Source: Roseiarcus sp963824475 (GTDB lineage: Bacteria; Pseudomonadota; Alphaproteobacteria; Rhizobiales; Beijerinckiaceae). Taken from it: a stretch of 64,000 nt of DNA. Where the stretch lies: NCBI GenBank assembly GCA_963824475.1, contig CAWGPR010000006.1, forward strand, positions 558,001 to 622,000, written 5' to 3'. Each line of letters starts with the position of its first letter. Within the stretch, counting starts at the first letter, position 1. The position numbers and the translations under genes are program-made. A model generated the notes under the pieces. That model did not search any database and had not been told where the DNA came from. It saw only the letters and a program-made list of their open reading frames with translations. Shown here one piece after another: positions 18,343 through 27,103 of the stretch.

Positions 18343-19608
18343 ATGGCGCGAATGGGACGGCTGGCGGCTTTTGCCGTCTTCACGTTGATGGGGACGCCGC
18401 TTCAGCTCGGATTCGCGGGGGAGGCGGGCCCGCCCGTTGCGGTCGGCGCGCGGCTCTCACAGGATGAGAATGCGGCCAAGCTGGTGTTCGACCTGTCACG
18501 AGGGGTCGACGCGAGCGCCTCCGCCTTGGCCTCGCCCGATCGCATTGTTGTCGACATGCCGGAGGTGAATTTTCAACTCGATCCGTCGGTCGGGCGGTTC
18601 GGCGCGCTGCCCAATGTTTCAATTGTGAAGGACTTTCGCTTCGGTCTACTTGCCCCGGGCAAGTCCCAAATCGTTATCGACCTCGCGCGCGCCGCCTGTC
18701 CTGCCGAGGTCTCAGCAAGACCAGTCGTCGAAGGCGAACCAGCCGCACGGCTCGCGATTGAACTCAAGGCCTGCGATCCCTCGGCCTTTGCCGCGCTCGT
18801 CCGCTCGTCCGCCGGTTCAACCGCAAGCGCGCCTGCTGCGGTCACTCCAGCGCAGCCGGTTATCGTCCTTGACCCTGGTCACGGCGGCGTCGACAGCGGC
18901 GCGCGCGGCCTTGGCGGCGTGCAGGAGAAGACCCTGGTTTTTGCCTTCTGCGCCGAGCTGAAGCGACAGCTTGACGCGACGAAGCGCTACGCCATCGTGA
19001 TGACGCGTGACGGCGATCAGTATGTCGATCTCGGCGATCGGGTCGCGATCGCTCGCAAGGCGAACGCGTCCTTATTCATCTCCGTTCACGCTGACACGCT
19101 GAGCGAGGATGCGAACGTCAGCGGCTCAACTGTCTATACGGTGGCCGATCGCGCTTCCGATGCGGAGGCCGCCCGCATCGCGGCCCGCGAGAACGCCGCC
19201 GACAGAAGCCCCGGCGACGGCAGTCGGGTGGAGAATCCGGACGTCGCCGACATTCTGTTCGATCTCAAGCGTCGGGAGACTCGGACCTACGCCCACATCT
19301 TCTCGCGCGGCCTCGTCGACAACTTGCAGGGGGCCGCGAAGCTCAACCACAACCCAGAACGCTCCGCGGGCTTCGTCGTTCTGAAGGCGCCGGAGTTTCC
19401 CTCAGTCCTCGTGGAGCTCGGCTATCTTTCGAACCCCCAGGACGTCAAGTCCCTCGCCTCGCCGGAGTGGCGGGCCAAGGCCGCCGGCGCCATGGTGAAA
19501 GCCATCGATGCGTTCTTTGCTGGACCCGGAAAGCCGGACAGCGCCCCATCGGCCGAAAGCGGCGTCGTGTCGTCAGCCGTGCAGGCCGCGGCGCCGTCAG
19601 CGCATTAG
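18343..19608 (+). CDS. amiC: N-acetylmuramoyl-L-alanine amidase (AMIN + Amidase_3)
   Basis: Periplasmic peptidoglycan amidase of cell separation, 421 residues. A signal peptide ends near residue 25 (GFAGEAG). An AMIN domain follows (RLSQDENAAKLVFDLS ... RIVVDMPEVNFQL), and then the catalytic domain with Zn ligands His in LDPGHGGVDSGA (about residue 181), Glu in GGVQEKTLV and His in ISVHADTL, plus the catalytic Glu in LVELGYLSN. A low-complexity tail ends the protein. The order rne-amidase-mrcA-prfB is conserved in Rhizobiales. The symbol amiC follows common usage for this two-domain type. Confidence 0.93.
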   Translation: MARMGRLAAFAVFTLMGTPLQLGFAGEAGPPVAVGARLSQDENAAKLVFDLSRGVDASASALASPDRIVVDMPEVNFQLDPSVGRFGALPNVSIVKDFRFGLLAPGKSQIVIDLARAACPAEVSARPVVEGEPAARLAIELKACDPSAFAALVRSSAGSTASAPAAVTPAQPVIVLDPGHGGVDSGARGLGGVQEKTLVFAFCAELKRQLDATKRYAIVMTRDGDQYVDLGDRVAIARKANASLFISVHADTLSEDANVSGSTVYTVADRASDAEAARIAARENAADRSPGDGSRVENPDVADILFDLKRRETRTYAHIFSRGLVDNLQGAAKLNHNPERSAGFVVLKAPEFPSVLVELGYLSNPQDVKSLASPEWRAKAAGAMVKAIDAFFAGPGKPDSAPSAESGVVSSAVQAAAPSAH

Positions 19609-19849
19609 GCTTGCGCGCAGCGGGCGCGCTGGGCTATTGGCGTCAGGGTTTCGGGGCGAGGCGCGGCAATCATAATTCGCCTCACTCGGAGGTGAACGCT
19701 GGCTGGCTCGATTCCGGCCCGATCCCGGCGGCGTGAGGAACGTCGGCAGATTGGTCTCGTAGAGTCCGCGCCTTCGAGGCGCTGCAATTCAGTTCGTCTC
19801 GACGCCGCGAGCGCTCGCCGACGGGCGCAATGGAAGGCTTGATCGAGAG

Positions 19850-22252
19850 ATGCGCGGGATCGCTCGTATCATCGGTTTCATATTTGCGACTGGCGCGTTG
19901 CTGTTCGTCGTGGCGGCGGCGGTTTTTGCCGGCGTCTTGTGGAAATATGAACAAGAGCTGCCGGATTACTCCGTACTAAAGAACTATGAGCCGCCGGTCA
20001 TGACTCGCGTCCACGCCGCGGATGGCAGCCTGCTCGCTGAATATTCGCGCGAGCGGCGGCTCTATCTCCCGTCGGACGAAATTCCCGCTCTAGTCAAACA
20101 CGCCTTCATCTCGGCCGAGGACAAGAACTTCTACAGCCATTGGGGCGTCGATCCGGAAGGCATCGTGCGCGCGGGCCTCGTCTATTTGCAGGGTTCGCGC
20201 CACATTCAGGGCGCATCGACCATCACCCAGCAGGTGGCCAAGAATTTTCTCTTGAACTCGGACCGGACTTTCGATCGCAAGATCCGTGAGATTCTGCTCA
20301 GCTTGCGAATAGAGTCCGCCTATTCGAAGGAAAAGATCCTCGAGCTGTATCTCAACGAGATTTATCTCGGCCTTTCCAACTATGGCGTCGCCGCTGCCGC
20401 GCTCAATTATTTCAACAAGTCGGTGCATGAGCTGACCATCGCCGAGGTCGCGTATCTTGCGGCCTTGCCGAAGGAGCCGAGTTCGCTGAACCCGTTTCGC
20501 GATCATGACCGCGCCGTGGAAAGGCGCAACTACGTCATCGGGCGCATGGAGGAGGACGGCTACATCACCGCCAAACAGGCGAACGAGGCCCGCGCTGAGC
20601 CGTTGGTGGTCAATCCGCGCGTGCTGACGCCGAACTCCATCGCTGCGGGGTTCTTCGCCGAAGAGGTCCGGCGCGAATTGCAGGAACGCTATGGCGAGCA
20701 GAAGCTTTACGAGGGCGGCCTCTCAGTCCGCACGACGCTCGACCCGAAAATTCAGCTGATGGCGCGCAAGGCGCTCGTAGACGGTCTCGTGCGCTATGAC
20801 GAGGCGTACGGTTGGCATGGCACTCTCAAGACGATCAACATCGGCCAGGATTGGGGCCTCCCCCTGGCCGATATTCCCGCTTACGGCGACATCAAGCCTT
20901 GGGTTCTGGCGGTGGCGCTCGACGTCGGCAATACCGCGATCCGGATTGGTCTTCAGCCCGAGAGAGACACGTCGGGCGCGGTCGTCGCCGATCGTCGGAC
21001 GGGCGCCGTCACCCTCGAAGGGGCGCGCTGGACGGGCCGCGGGCTAAAGGGCCTGGTCAAGCCCGGCGACGTCTTTTACGTCGAACCGATTGTCGGCCGC
21101 GACGGCGAATATCGCCTGCGTCAGATCCCGGAAGTGTCCGGCGCCTGCATCGCCATGGATCCGTTCACGGGCCGCGTGCTGGCGATGGTCGGCGGCTTCT
21201 CGTTTGATGAGTCGGAATTTAACCGCGCGACACAGGCCCAGCGACAGCCGGGCTCCTCGTTCAAGCCTTTCGTGTACGCGGCGGCGCTCGACAACGGCTA
21301 CACGCCCTCTTCGACCCTCCTCGACGCGCCGGTCACGATCGATATGGGCTGGGGTCAATATTGGTCTCCGGAAAACTTCGAAGGCACATCCAGCGGACCT
21401 CGTACGCTCAGATTTGGCGTCGAGCATTCCATCAATCGGATGACTGTGAGGCTCGCGCGCGACATCGGCATGCCGCTGATCGTCGAATACGCGAGGCGCT
21501 TCGGCGTCTACGATAATCTGGCGCCGCTCCTGTCGATGTCGATCGGCGCGGGGGAGACGACGGTGCTGCGCATGATCACCGGCTATTCGATGTTCGCCAA
21601 CGGCGGCAAGCGAGTGAAAGCGACGCTGATCGATCGGATCCAGGACCGTTGGGGAAATACAATCTACAAACACGACGAACGCATCTGCGAAGGGTGCGAC
21701 GCCCAGACATGGCACAACCAGCCTGAGCCGCGCCTGATCGACAAGCGCGAACAAGTGATCGATCCGCTGACCGCCTATCAGGTCACCTCCATCCTCGAGG
21801 GCGTGATCCAGCGGGGCACCGGCATCGCCATCAAGGAAGTCGGCAAGCACCTTGCCGGCAAGACCGGCACCACCAACGACGCGAAGGACCTTTGGTTCGT
21901 CGGCTATTCGCCGAACCTCGCGTTCGGCGTGTTCATGGGCTACGACAAACCGCGTTCTCTTGGCGGCAGCGCGCAGGCCGCCCTCTACACCGCGCCGATC
22001 TTCCGCGACTTTATGAAGATGGCGCTCAAGGACACGCCTGACACGCCCTTCCGCATCCCGCCTGGGATCAAGCTTATTTCGGTCGACGTCCATAGCGGCA
22101 TGCGCGCGACTGGACCCGGCACGATCATGGAGGCGTTCAAGCCCGGCACAGGACCGCCCGACACCTATGGCGGCGGCGGAGGGTGGGGTGAATCGGAGAC
22201 CTCCGCGCGGAGCGAACGGTCAGTCGGGTCGGGGACTGGCGGACTCTATTGA
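19850..22252 (+). CDS. mrcA: penicillin-binding protein 1A
   Basis: Bifunctional class A PBP of 800 residues that polymerises and cross-links peptidoglycan. One N-terminal membrane anchor (IIGFIFATGALLFVVAAAVF) precedes the glycosyltransferase domain with SAEDKNFYSHWGVD and GASTITQQVAKNF. The transpeptidase domain has the SxxK serine in QPGSSFKPFVY (about residue 467), SIN in EHSINRM and KTGTTNDAKD (about 671). The Gly-rich C-terminal tail is short. It lies 241 bases downstream of the amidase gene, with nothing recognisable between them. Confidence 0.96.
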   Translation: MRGIARIIGFIFATGALLFVVAAAVFAGVLWKYEQELPDYSVLKNYEPPVMTRVHAADGSLLAEYSRERRLYLPSDEIPALVKHAFISAEDKNFYSHWGVDPEGIVRAGLVYLQGSRHIQGASTITQQVAKNFLLNSDRTFDRKIREILLSLRIESAYSKEKILELYLNEIYLGLSNYGVAAAALNYFNKSVHELTIAEVAYLAALPKEPSSLNPFRDHDRAVERRNYVIGRMEEDGYITAKQANEARAEPLVVNPRVLTPNSIAAGFFAEEVRRELQERYGEQKLYEGGLSVRTTLDPKIQLMARKALVDGLVRYDEAYGWHGTLKTINIGQDWGLPLADIPAYGDIKPWVLAVALDVGNTAIRIGLQPERDTSGAVVADRRTGAVTLEGARWTGRGLKGLVKPGDVFYVEPIVGRDGEYRLRQIPEVSGACIAMDPFTGRVLAMVGGFSFDESEFNRATQAQRQPGSSFKPFVYAAALDNGYTPSSTLLDAPVTIDMGWGQYWSPENFEGTSSGPRTLRFGVEHSINRMTVRLARDIGMPLIVEYARRFGVYDNLAPLLSMSIGAGETTVLRMITGYSMFANGGKRVKATLIDRIQDRWGNTIYKHDERICEGCDAQTWHNQPEPRLIDKREQVIDPLTAYQVTSILEGVIQRGTGIAIKEVGKHLAGKTGTTNDAKDLWFVGYSPNLAFGVFMGYDKPRSLGGSAQAALYTAPIFRDFMKMALKDTPDTPFRIPPGIKLISVDVHSGMRATGPGTIMEAFKPGTGPPDTYGGGGGWGESETSARSERSVGSGTGGLY

Positions 22253-22374
22253 GAGGCTTAAGCCTTCTCACTACGATTGAGACGCCCTCGGCCGCGTATG
22301 GGCCCCGGCCGCATCGCGTCGTTGGGCGCTGTTTCGGACCGTAATCTCGAGCCCTTAAATTCATTGGTTGGATC

Positions 22375-23504
22375 ATGCGCGCCGAAGCCGAACAGTTGGT
22401 CGAATTCGATCAAGCAGTCCGTGGGACTGCTGAGGAGGCATCTTTGACGTCGACGCGGCGTCGCGACGTCTTGCCGAGCTCAACGCGAAATCCGAAGATC
22501 CCAATCTCTGGAGCGATCCTGAAATCGCCGAAAAGGTGATGCGCGAGCGCACGCTGCTGGAAGACCGGCTGGGCTCGCTGGCGAAGCTCGAACACGACCT
22601 CGAAGACGCGACGACGCTGATCGAGCTTGGAGAAGCCGAAGGCGACGAGGCGACCGAAGCCGAGGGGATCGGCGCTCTGAGGGCGCTGAAAGCCGAGGGC
22701 GACCGGCGCCAGCTCGAAGCGCTGCTTTCAGGGGAGGCTGACGCCAACGACACCTATGTCGAAGTGCATTCCGGAGCGGGCGGCACGGAGAGCTGCGACT
22801 GGGCGCGCATGCTGTTGCGCATGTACGTGCGCTGGGCGGAGCGGCGAAAGTTCGACGTCGAGCTGGTTGAGGAAACGGATGGGGATGAGGCTGGCGTCAA
22901 GTCGGCGACGATCATCGTCAAGGGTCACAATGCGCATGGCTGGCTGAAGACCGAGTCCGGCGTCCACCGCCTCGTGCGAATATCGCCGTTCGATTCCAAC
23001 GCGCGCCGGCACACGAGCTTCGCCTCCGTCTGGGTCTATCCGGTCGTCGACGACCGGATCAAGATCGAAGTCAACGAGAGCGACTGCCGAATCGACACCT
23101 ATCGCGCCTCCGGCGCCGGCGGCCAGCATGTCAACAAGACCGAATTGGCCGTGCGCATCACGCACCTGCCGACCGGCATCGTCGTCGCCTGCCAGTCTGA
23201 GCGCTCGCAGCACAAGAACCGGGCGACCGCCTGGAACATGTTGCGCGCGCGCCTCTATGAGCTTGAGCTGCAAAAGCGTGAAGAGAAGGCCAATGCGGAC
23301 GCCGCCTCCAAGACCGACATCGGCTGGGGCCACCAGATCCGCTCGTATGTGCTCCAACCCTATCAGATGGTGAAGGATCTTCGCACCGGCCACGTTTCGA
23401 GTTCGCCCGACGAGGTGCTCGACGGCGATCTCGACCCCTTCATGGAGGCTTCGCTGGCGCAGCGCCTCTCCGGCCGTACCGTGGCGATCGACGACGTCGA
23501 ATAA
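22375..23504 (+). CDS. prfB: peptide chain release factor 2, programmed frameshift gene, with one extra base
   Basis: RF2 recognises UGA and UAA stop codons and releases the nascent chain. The ATG at 22375 starts MRAEAEQLVE. One extra T at 22405-22406 breaks the zero frame; removing it gives ESIKQSVGLLRRHL, then the in-frame TGA at 22445 that needs +1 frameshifting into DVDAASRRLAELN. The rest is a normal RF2: HSGAGGTESCDWA, the GGQ peptidyl-hydrolysis motif in GAGGQHVNKTE, and SERSQHKNRATAW. The recognition-loop residues were not checked. The base removal also restores a GAATC site. Confidence 0.93.
22433..22448 (+). promoter_or_regulatory. RF2 programmed +1 frameshift site
   Basis: AGG-AGG-CAT-CTT-TGA-C has the same spacing as the classic prfB site: an internal Shine-Dalgarno-like AGGAGG, three bases, then the slippery CTT followed by the autoregulatory TGA and C. 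It lets RF2 control its own synthesis. Confidence 0.92.
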
Positions 23505-23607
23505 GGTCGAGCCTGACCCCATTCGACGCCGCGGTCTGGCCTAGGCCCCAACCCGGCCACGCCCTCCCGGATTCAACCAGCGTGCGAACTCCGAGAAAGC
23601 AAATGCA

Positions 23608-23840
23608 AATAGAAGGAGCCTAAACTCGCCTAAACGCTAGTAAATTTGCTTTCTTTTGCTAGCGCTTATTTTTCGGAATTGAGACTTTTCAGACGGTTAT
23701 CGCCCAAAAAAATAGGAAACCCTCCCTCCTTCCTCAACTCGCGCCTTAACTCGCGCGACGGGTTGTCGTCAGAACGTTTCAAACAGCTGCGGCTTCTCCC
23801 TCGGGCGGCCGCCAGGCCAAGCGTGGATAGATTCCGCCAA
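23608..23840 (-). ncRNA. candidate structured RNA, copy B
   Basis: An expected transcript of about 233 nt, convergent with prfB. The internal stem seen in copy A is kept with changed bases (CTATTTTTTTGG with CCGAAAAATAAG). The terminal hairpin is also altered: GAG pairs with CTC, with a bulge, before TTCTATTT, where copy A has GGCGC with GCGCC. A 69-codon frame (23666-23875) overlaps it but is not shared by copy A. Family unknown. Confidence 0.5.
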
Positions 23841-23846
23841 TAAGAA

Positions 23847-23875
23847 TATGTAGCACCAATTTCTGATTTTGTCAA
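23847..23875 (-). promoter_or_regulatory. sigma70-type promoter of repeat copy B
   Basis: On the minus strand: TTGACA (23870-23875), a 17-base spacer, then TACATA (23847-23852). It matches copy A in the -35 box and in spacing. Confidence 0.65.
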
Positions 23876-23935
23876 GAAAAAGTCGGGCTCTTATCGCGAT
23901 AGGTGTTGTTTTTGGAATTTCCGCCCAGTGTCGTC

Positions 23936-24072
23936 ATGGCCGGCCTTGTGCCAGCCATCCACGGGTTACCGCCGGTTGACGCCCTGCAATATTGAGAAAT
24001 ATTATGTTGGGTCAATATGTTATCCATGATGGAACAGTGTTCTCGTGGATGGCCGGGTTGAAACCCGGCCAT
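23936..24072. mobile_element. palindrome-pair element without a gene (MITE-like)
   Basis: Two copies of the ATGGCCGGG-type palindrome lie in inverted orientation about 90 bases apart. The left one (23936-23958) is imperfect; the right one (24049-24072, ATGGCCGGGTT-GA-AACCCGGCCAT) has perfect 11-bp arms. The outline matches the GIY-YIG element at 2969-3375, but the interior is AT-rich filler. Confidence 0.5.
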
Positions 24073-24212
24073 GACGGCCGAGGTTGGTTGGCGCCGCCGA
24101 ACGGCTAACGCCATAAGAGCCAAAACTCGCTCTCGACAAGTCATGCAACGGCCGAGACTCAAACTCTCTCTTCTCGAGCATTTGCGCCAGGGCGACAGCG
24201 CGCTCCTCGGGG

Positions 24213-24380
24213 ATGTGGCCAAGAACCAGATGGCCGCGTCCGCCGGGCGAAGCCTATATCATTGAGGGCAAGTACGACCTCGCCAAACAGCAATTGTCGA
24301 CGATCGAGAAGCTTTGCGGAAAGGACTGCGAGTATTACGAGGATCTGGCCGACGCGCTGACGGAAGCGCACGCGCTTTAG
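24213..24380 (+). pseudogene. 3' remnant of a TPR-like protein
   Basis: A 55-codon frame from ATG 24213 to TAG 24380. Its last 40 residues (GEAYIIEGKYDLAKQQL, then IEKLCGKDCEYYEDLADAL) look like the terminal repeat of a small Rhizobiales tetratricopeptide protein whose ends share LCGxxCxxYxDL. The first dozen residues (WPRTRWPRPPG) do not fit. The 5' part of the gene seems lost, next to the palindrome-pair element. It might instead be a short intact gene. Confidence 0.4.
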
Positions 24381-24444
24381 TCCGGACTTGGCGGCGCGCG
24401 CCGGGCGATTGCGGCGCGCGCCCGTCTGGCGTAAGGGGATGACG

Positions 24445-24906
24445 ATGTCGCAGGCGCGATACACGCGCGAAGACGCCACGCCCCCTGAAGGCGGGCGGGC
24501 CTTCGACGCGGACCTCAATTTTCTTGTCCGCTGGGCTGGCCCGCTTGGGCTCGTTGCCCGAGCGATGCTGGCTTACATTTTCATCGTCGAGGGCGTTGGG
24601 ACGATCGCCGGGTACGCCGGCGTGGCCGGCTATATGCAGGCCCACGGGGTCGACGCGCGGCTGCTGCCGCTGGTCATTGTGACCGAACTCGGCGGCGGCC
24701 TGCTGGTGCTCTTTGGCTTGAAGACGCGCTGGGCGGCGATCGCGCTCTTCGGCTTTTGCTTGCTGACCGCGCTGTTCTTCCACACCGGCTCGGATCAGGT
24801 CATAGAATTGCAAAAGAACGTCGCCATGGCCGGCGGCTTCCTTACGCTGGCGATCCTCGGCCCCGGCCCATGGTCGCTGGACGGCTGGCGCGTTCGCGCC
24901 GTCTAG
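24445..24906 (+). CDS. DoxX family membrane protein
   Basis: This 153-residue protein has four hydrophobic segments and the DoxX pattern: ARAMLAYIFIVEGVGTIAGYAGVAGYMQAHGV, LLPLVIVTELGGGLLVLFGL and WAAIALFGFCLLTALFFH. It is an inner-membrane protein of unknown exact role, linked in relatives to thiol or redox stress complexes. ATG at 24445 is chosen because AAGGGG lies 6 bases before it; an earlier ATG at 24439 touches that site. A further upstream start in the same frame would add 19 unlikely residues. Confidence 0.85.
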   Translation: MSQARYTREDATPPEGGRAFDADLNFLVRWAGPLGLVARAMLAYIFIVEGVGTIAGYAGVAGYMQAHGVDARLLPLVIVTELGGGLLVLFGLKTRWAAIALFGFCLLTALFFHTGSDQVIELQKNVAMAGGFLTLAILGPGPWSLDGWRVRAV

Positions 24907-25127
24907 GACGGCGGGCGGTCAGAGGCGTCGCTAGGCCATCATATCGGGGACCAATTGATTTCGGCCATGCGCCAGCCATATGTGGTCAGGCGGGTCCGCG
25001 CGGCCTGACCCCATCCTGTCCTTGACCGGCGTCTTTGAGCTGCTCCGCCTTGCCGTGGCCTTGAGCCGCGGCCTATAGAGAACCCTTCGGCGCCGCTTCG
25101 GTAGCGCTTTCGTTTTGATGGCCCCGA

Positions 25128-27068
25128 ATGTCGAGCGTCGACGTCAAGCCGACCAGCAACCGCAAGCCAGCCGGCAAGGCCGACGCGCCGAATGAGCCGT
25201 TCAAGCGCGCGCTTGCCTCCTGCACACGGGCGCTCGCGCGTCAACCCGAGCTCGAAATCGCCTTCTCGGCCGACAAACCGTCGCTGGTCACCTCCCCGGA
25301 GGGCGCCAAGGCGCGGCTGCCCGAGCCGCCGCGCAAGCCCAATCCGCGCGAGGCGGCGATCGTCCGCGGCCTCGCCGATTCATTCGCCCTGCGCCTCGCC
25401 TGCCATAGCGATGCGCTTCATCGCCGTCTTGCGCCCCAGAGCCCGCCGGCCCGCGCCCTGTTCGACGCGGTCGAGCAGGCGCGGGTCGAAGCGATTGGCT
25501 CGCGCCGCATGCAGGGCGTGGCGTCGAACATCGCCGCCATGCTCGACGATCGCTACCACCGCAGCCCGTTCGCCGAGGCGCGCACGCGCGAGGAGGCGCC
25601 GCTGGAGGACGCGGTGGCGATGCTCGCGCGCGAGCGCCTGACCGGGCTCGAGCCGCCGCGCGGCGCCGAGCGTCTGGTCGAGCTCTGGCGGCCCTTTATT
25701 GAGGAGAAAGCGGGCGCCGATCTCGATCGGCTGAGCAACGCTCTCCTCGACCAGCGCGCCTACGCGAGGCTCGTGCGCAAAGTCCTTTCGTCCTTGGGGC
25801 TCTCGAACGATTCCGACGCCGACGCCGAAGAATCGGATGAGGAGACGGAGGACAAGACGCCGCCCGAAGAACCCGAGGAGGCTCAAGGCGAGGGCGAAGA
25901 CCAGTCGGCTCAGGATTCGATGCAGCGCGAAGCGGCCGACGAGACGGCCGATGACGCCGACGAAGGGGCGCTCGACACCGTCGAGGCGCCGTCGTCGGAA
26001 CTCGAGGACGAAGGGGAAGCGGGGGAAGCGGAAGAGGCGGCGGAGAGCCGCCCCCCGCAGCCGCAAGCCTCTGAGAAGCGCGGGCCCGAGTACAAGGCCT
26101 TCACCACCCGCTTCGACGAAGTCGTCGACGCCGACGAATTGTGCGACCCCGACGAACTGCAGCGATTGCGCGACTATCTCGACAAGCAATTGCAGAACCT
26201 TCATTCGGTCGTCGCCCGACTCGCCAACCGGCTGCAACGCCGGCTGATGGCGCAACAGAGCCGCTCCTGGGAATTCGATCTCGAAGAGGGCGTGCTCGAC
26301 ACCGCGCGCTTGCCGCGCGTGATCATCGATTCGCAGCAGCCTTTGTCCTTCAAGCAGGAAAAGGACATGGCGTTCCGCGACACCGCCGTGACGCTGCTCA
26401 TCGACAATTCCGGCTCGATGCGCGGCCGCCCGATCACGGTCGCGGCGACTTGCGCCGACATTCTCGCCCGCACGCTTGAGCGCTGCGGCGTCAAGGTGGA
26501 GATTCTCGGCTTCACCACCCGGGCCTGGAAAGGGGGTCAGTCGCGCGAGGCCTGGCTGCAGGCGGGCAAGCCCGCGAATCCGGGGCGCCTCAACGACCTG
26601 CGCCACCTCATCTACAAGTCCGCCGACGCGCCATGGCGGCGCGCGCGCAAGAACCTTGGGCTGATGATGCGCGAGGGGCTGCTCAAGGAGAACATCGACG
26701 GCGAAGCGCTCGACTGGGCGCACCAGCGTCTTCTCGGCCGCGCCGAGCAGCGCAAGATCCTGATGATGATCTCCGACGGCGCGCCGGTTGACGATTCAAC
26801 GCTCTCGGTCAATCCGGGCAACTATCTCGAGCGCCACCTGCGCTACGTGATCGAGGAGATCGAGACCCGATCGCCGGTTGAGCTCATCGCTATCGGCATT
26901 GGCCACGACGTGACGCGCTACTATAAGCGCGCGGTGACGATCGTCGACGCTGAGGAGCTGGGAGGGGCGATGACCGAGAAGCTGGCTGAACTCTTCGACG
27001 AGAACGCCGAGGCCCCCGAACCGGCAAAGCCCGCGCGGCCGCCGAAGCGGGGCAGGAAGGCGGCTTAA
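25128..27068 (+). CDS. cobT: cobaltochelatase subunit CobT
   Basis: The 646-residue protein is the large AAA-partner subunit of the aerobic cobaltochelatase (CobNST), which inserts cobalt into hydrogenobyrinic acid a,c-diamide for B12 synthesis. The N-terminal helical region is followed by a very acidic linker (about residues 225-325) and a C-terminal von Willebrand A domain with the MIDAS motif DNSGSMRG (about residue 425) and the family end block (MMISDGAPVDDSTLSVNPGNYLE). The partner cobS, usually directly upstream, is not here. The upstream neighbour is doxX. Confidence 0.95.
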   Translation: MSSVDVKPTSNRKPAGKADAPNEPFKRALASCTRALARQPELEIAFSADKPSLVTSPEGAKARLPEPPRKPNPREAAIVRGLADSFALRLACHSDALHRRLAPQSPPARALFDAVEQARVEAIGSRRMQGVASNIAAMLDDRYHRSPFAEARTREEAPLEDAVAMLARERLTGLEPPRGAERLVELWRPFIEEKAGADLDRLSNALLDQRAYARLVRKVLSSLGLSNDSDADAEESDEETEDKTPPEEPEEAQGEGEDQSAQDSMQREAADETADDADEGALDTVEAPSSELEDEGEAGEAEEAAESRPPQPQASEKRGPEYKAFTTRFDEVVDADELCDPDELQRLRDYLDKQLQNLHSVVARLANRLQRRLMAQQSRSWEFDLEEGVLDTARLPRVIIDSQQPLSFKQEKDMAFRDTAVTLLIDNSGSMRGRPITVAATCADILARTLERCGVKVEILGFTTRAWKGGQSREAWLQAGKPANPGRLNDLRHLIYKSADAPWRRARKNLGLMMREGLLKENIDGEALDWAHQRLLGRAEQRKILMMISDGAPVDDSTLSVNPGNYLERHLRYVIEEIETRSPVELIAIGIGHDVTRYYKRAVTIVDAEELGGAMTEKLAELFDENAEAPEPAKPARPPKRGRKAA

Positions 27069-27103
27069 CAGGAGCCTTGGATAGCCTCTGAGGTCTCCTA
27101 TTT

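Larger units (their letters stand above)
23597..23878 (-). repeat. dispersed repeat, copy B (inverted partner at 14328-14600)
   Basis: Read on the minus strand this copy matches copy A from TTCTTGACAAAATCAGAAAT to TATTTGCATTTGCTT, with substitutions and small indels throughout. The divergence shows that it is not a recent duplication. Confidence 0.8.

Noticed and set aside
23666..23875. 69-codon minus-strand frame within repeat copy B
   Set aside because: Indels between the two repeat copies shift the frame, so coding is not conserved.
25380..26723. 447-codon minus-strand frame
   Set aside because: It lies antisense to cobT with no recognisable domain. It is explained by codon bias of the real gene.
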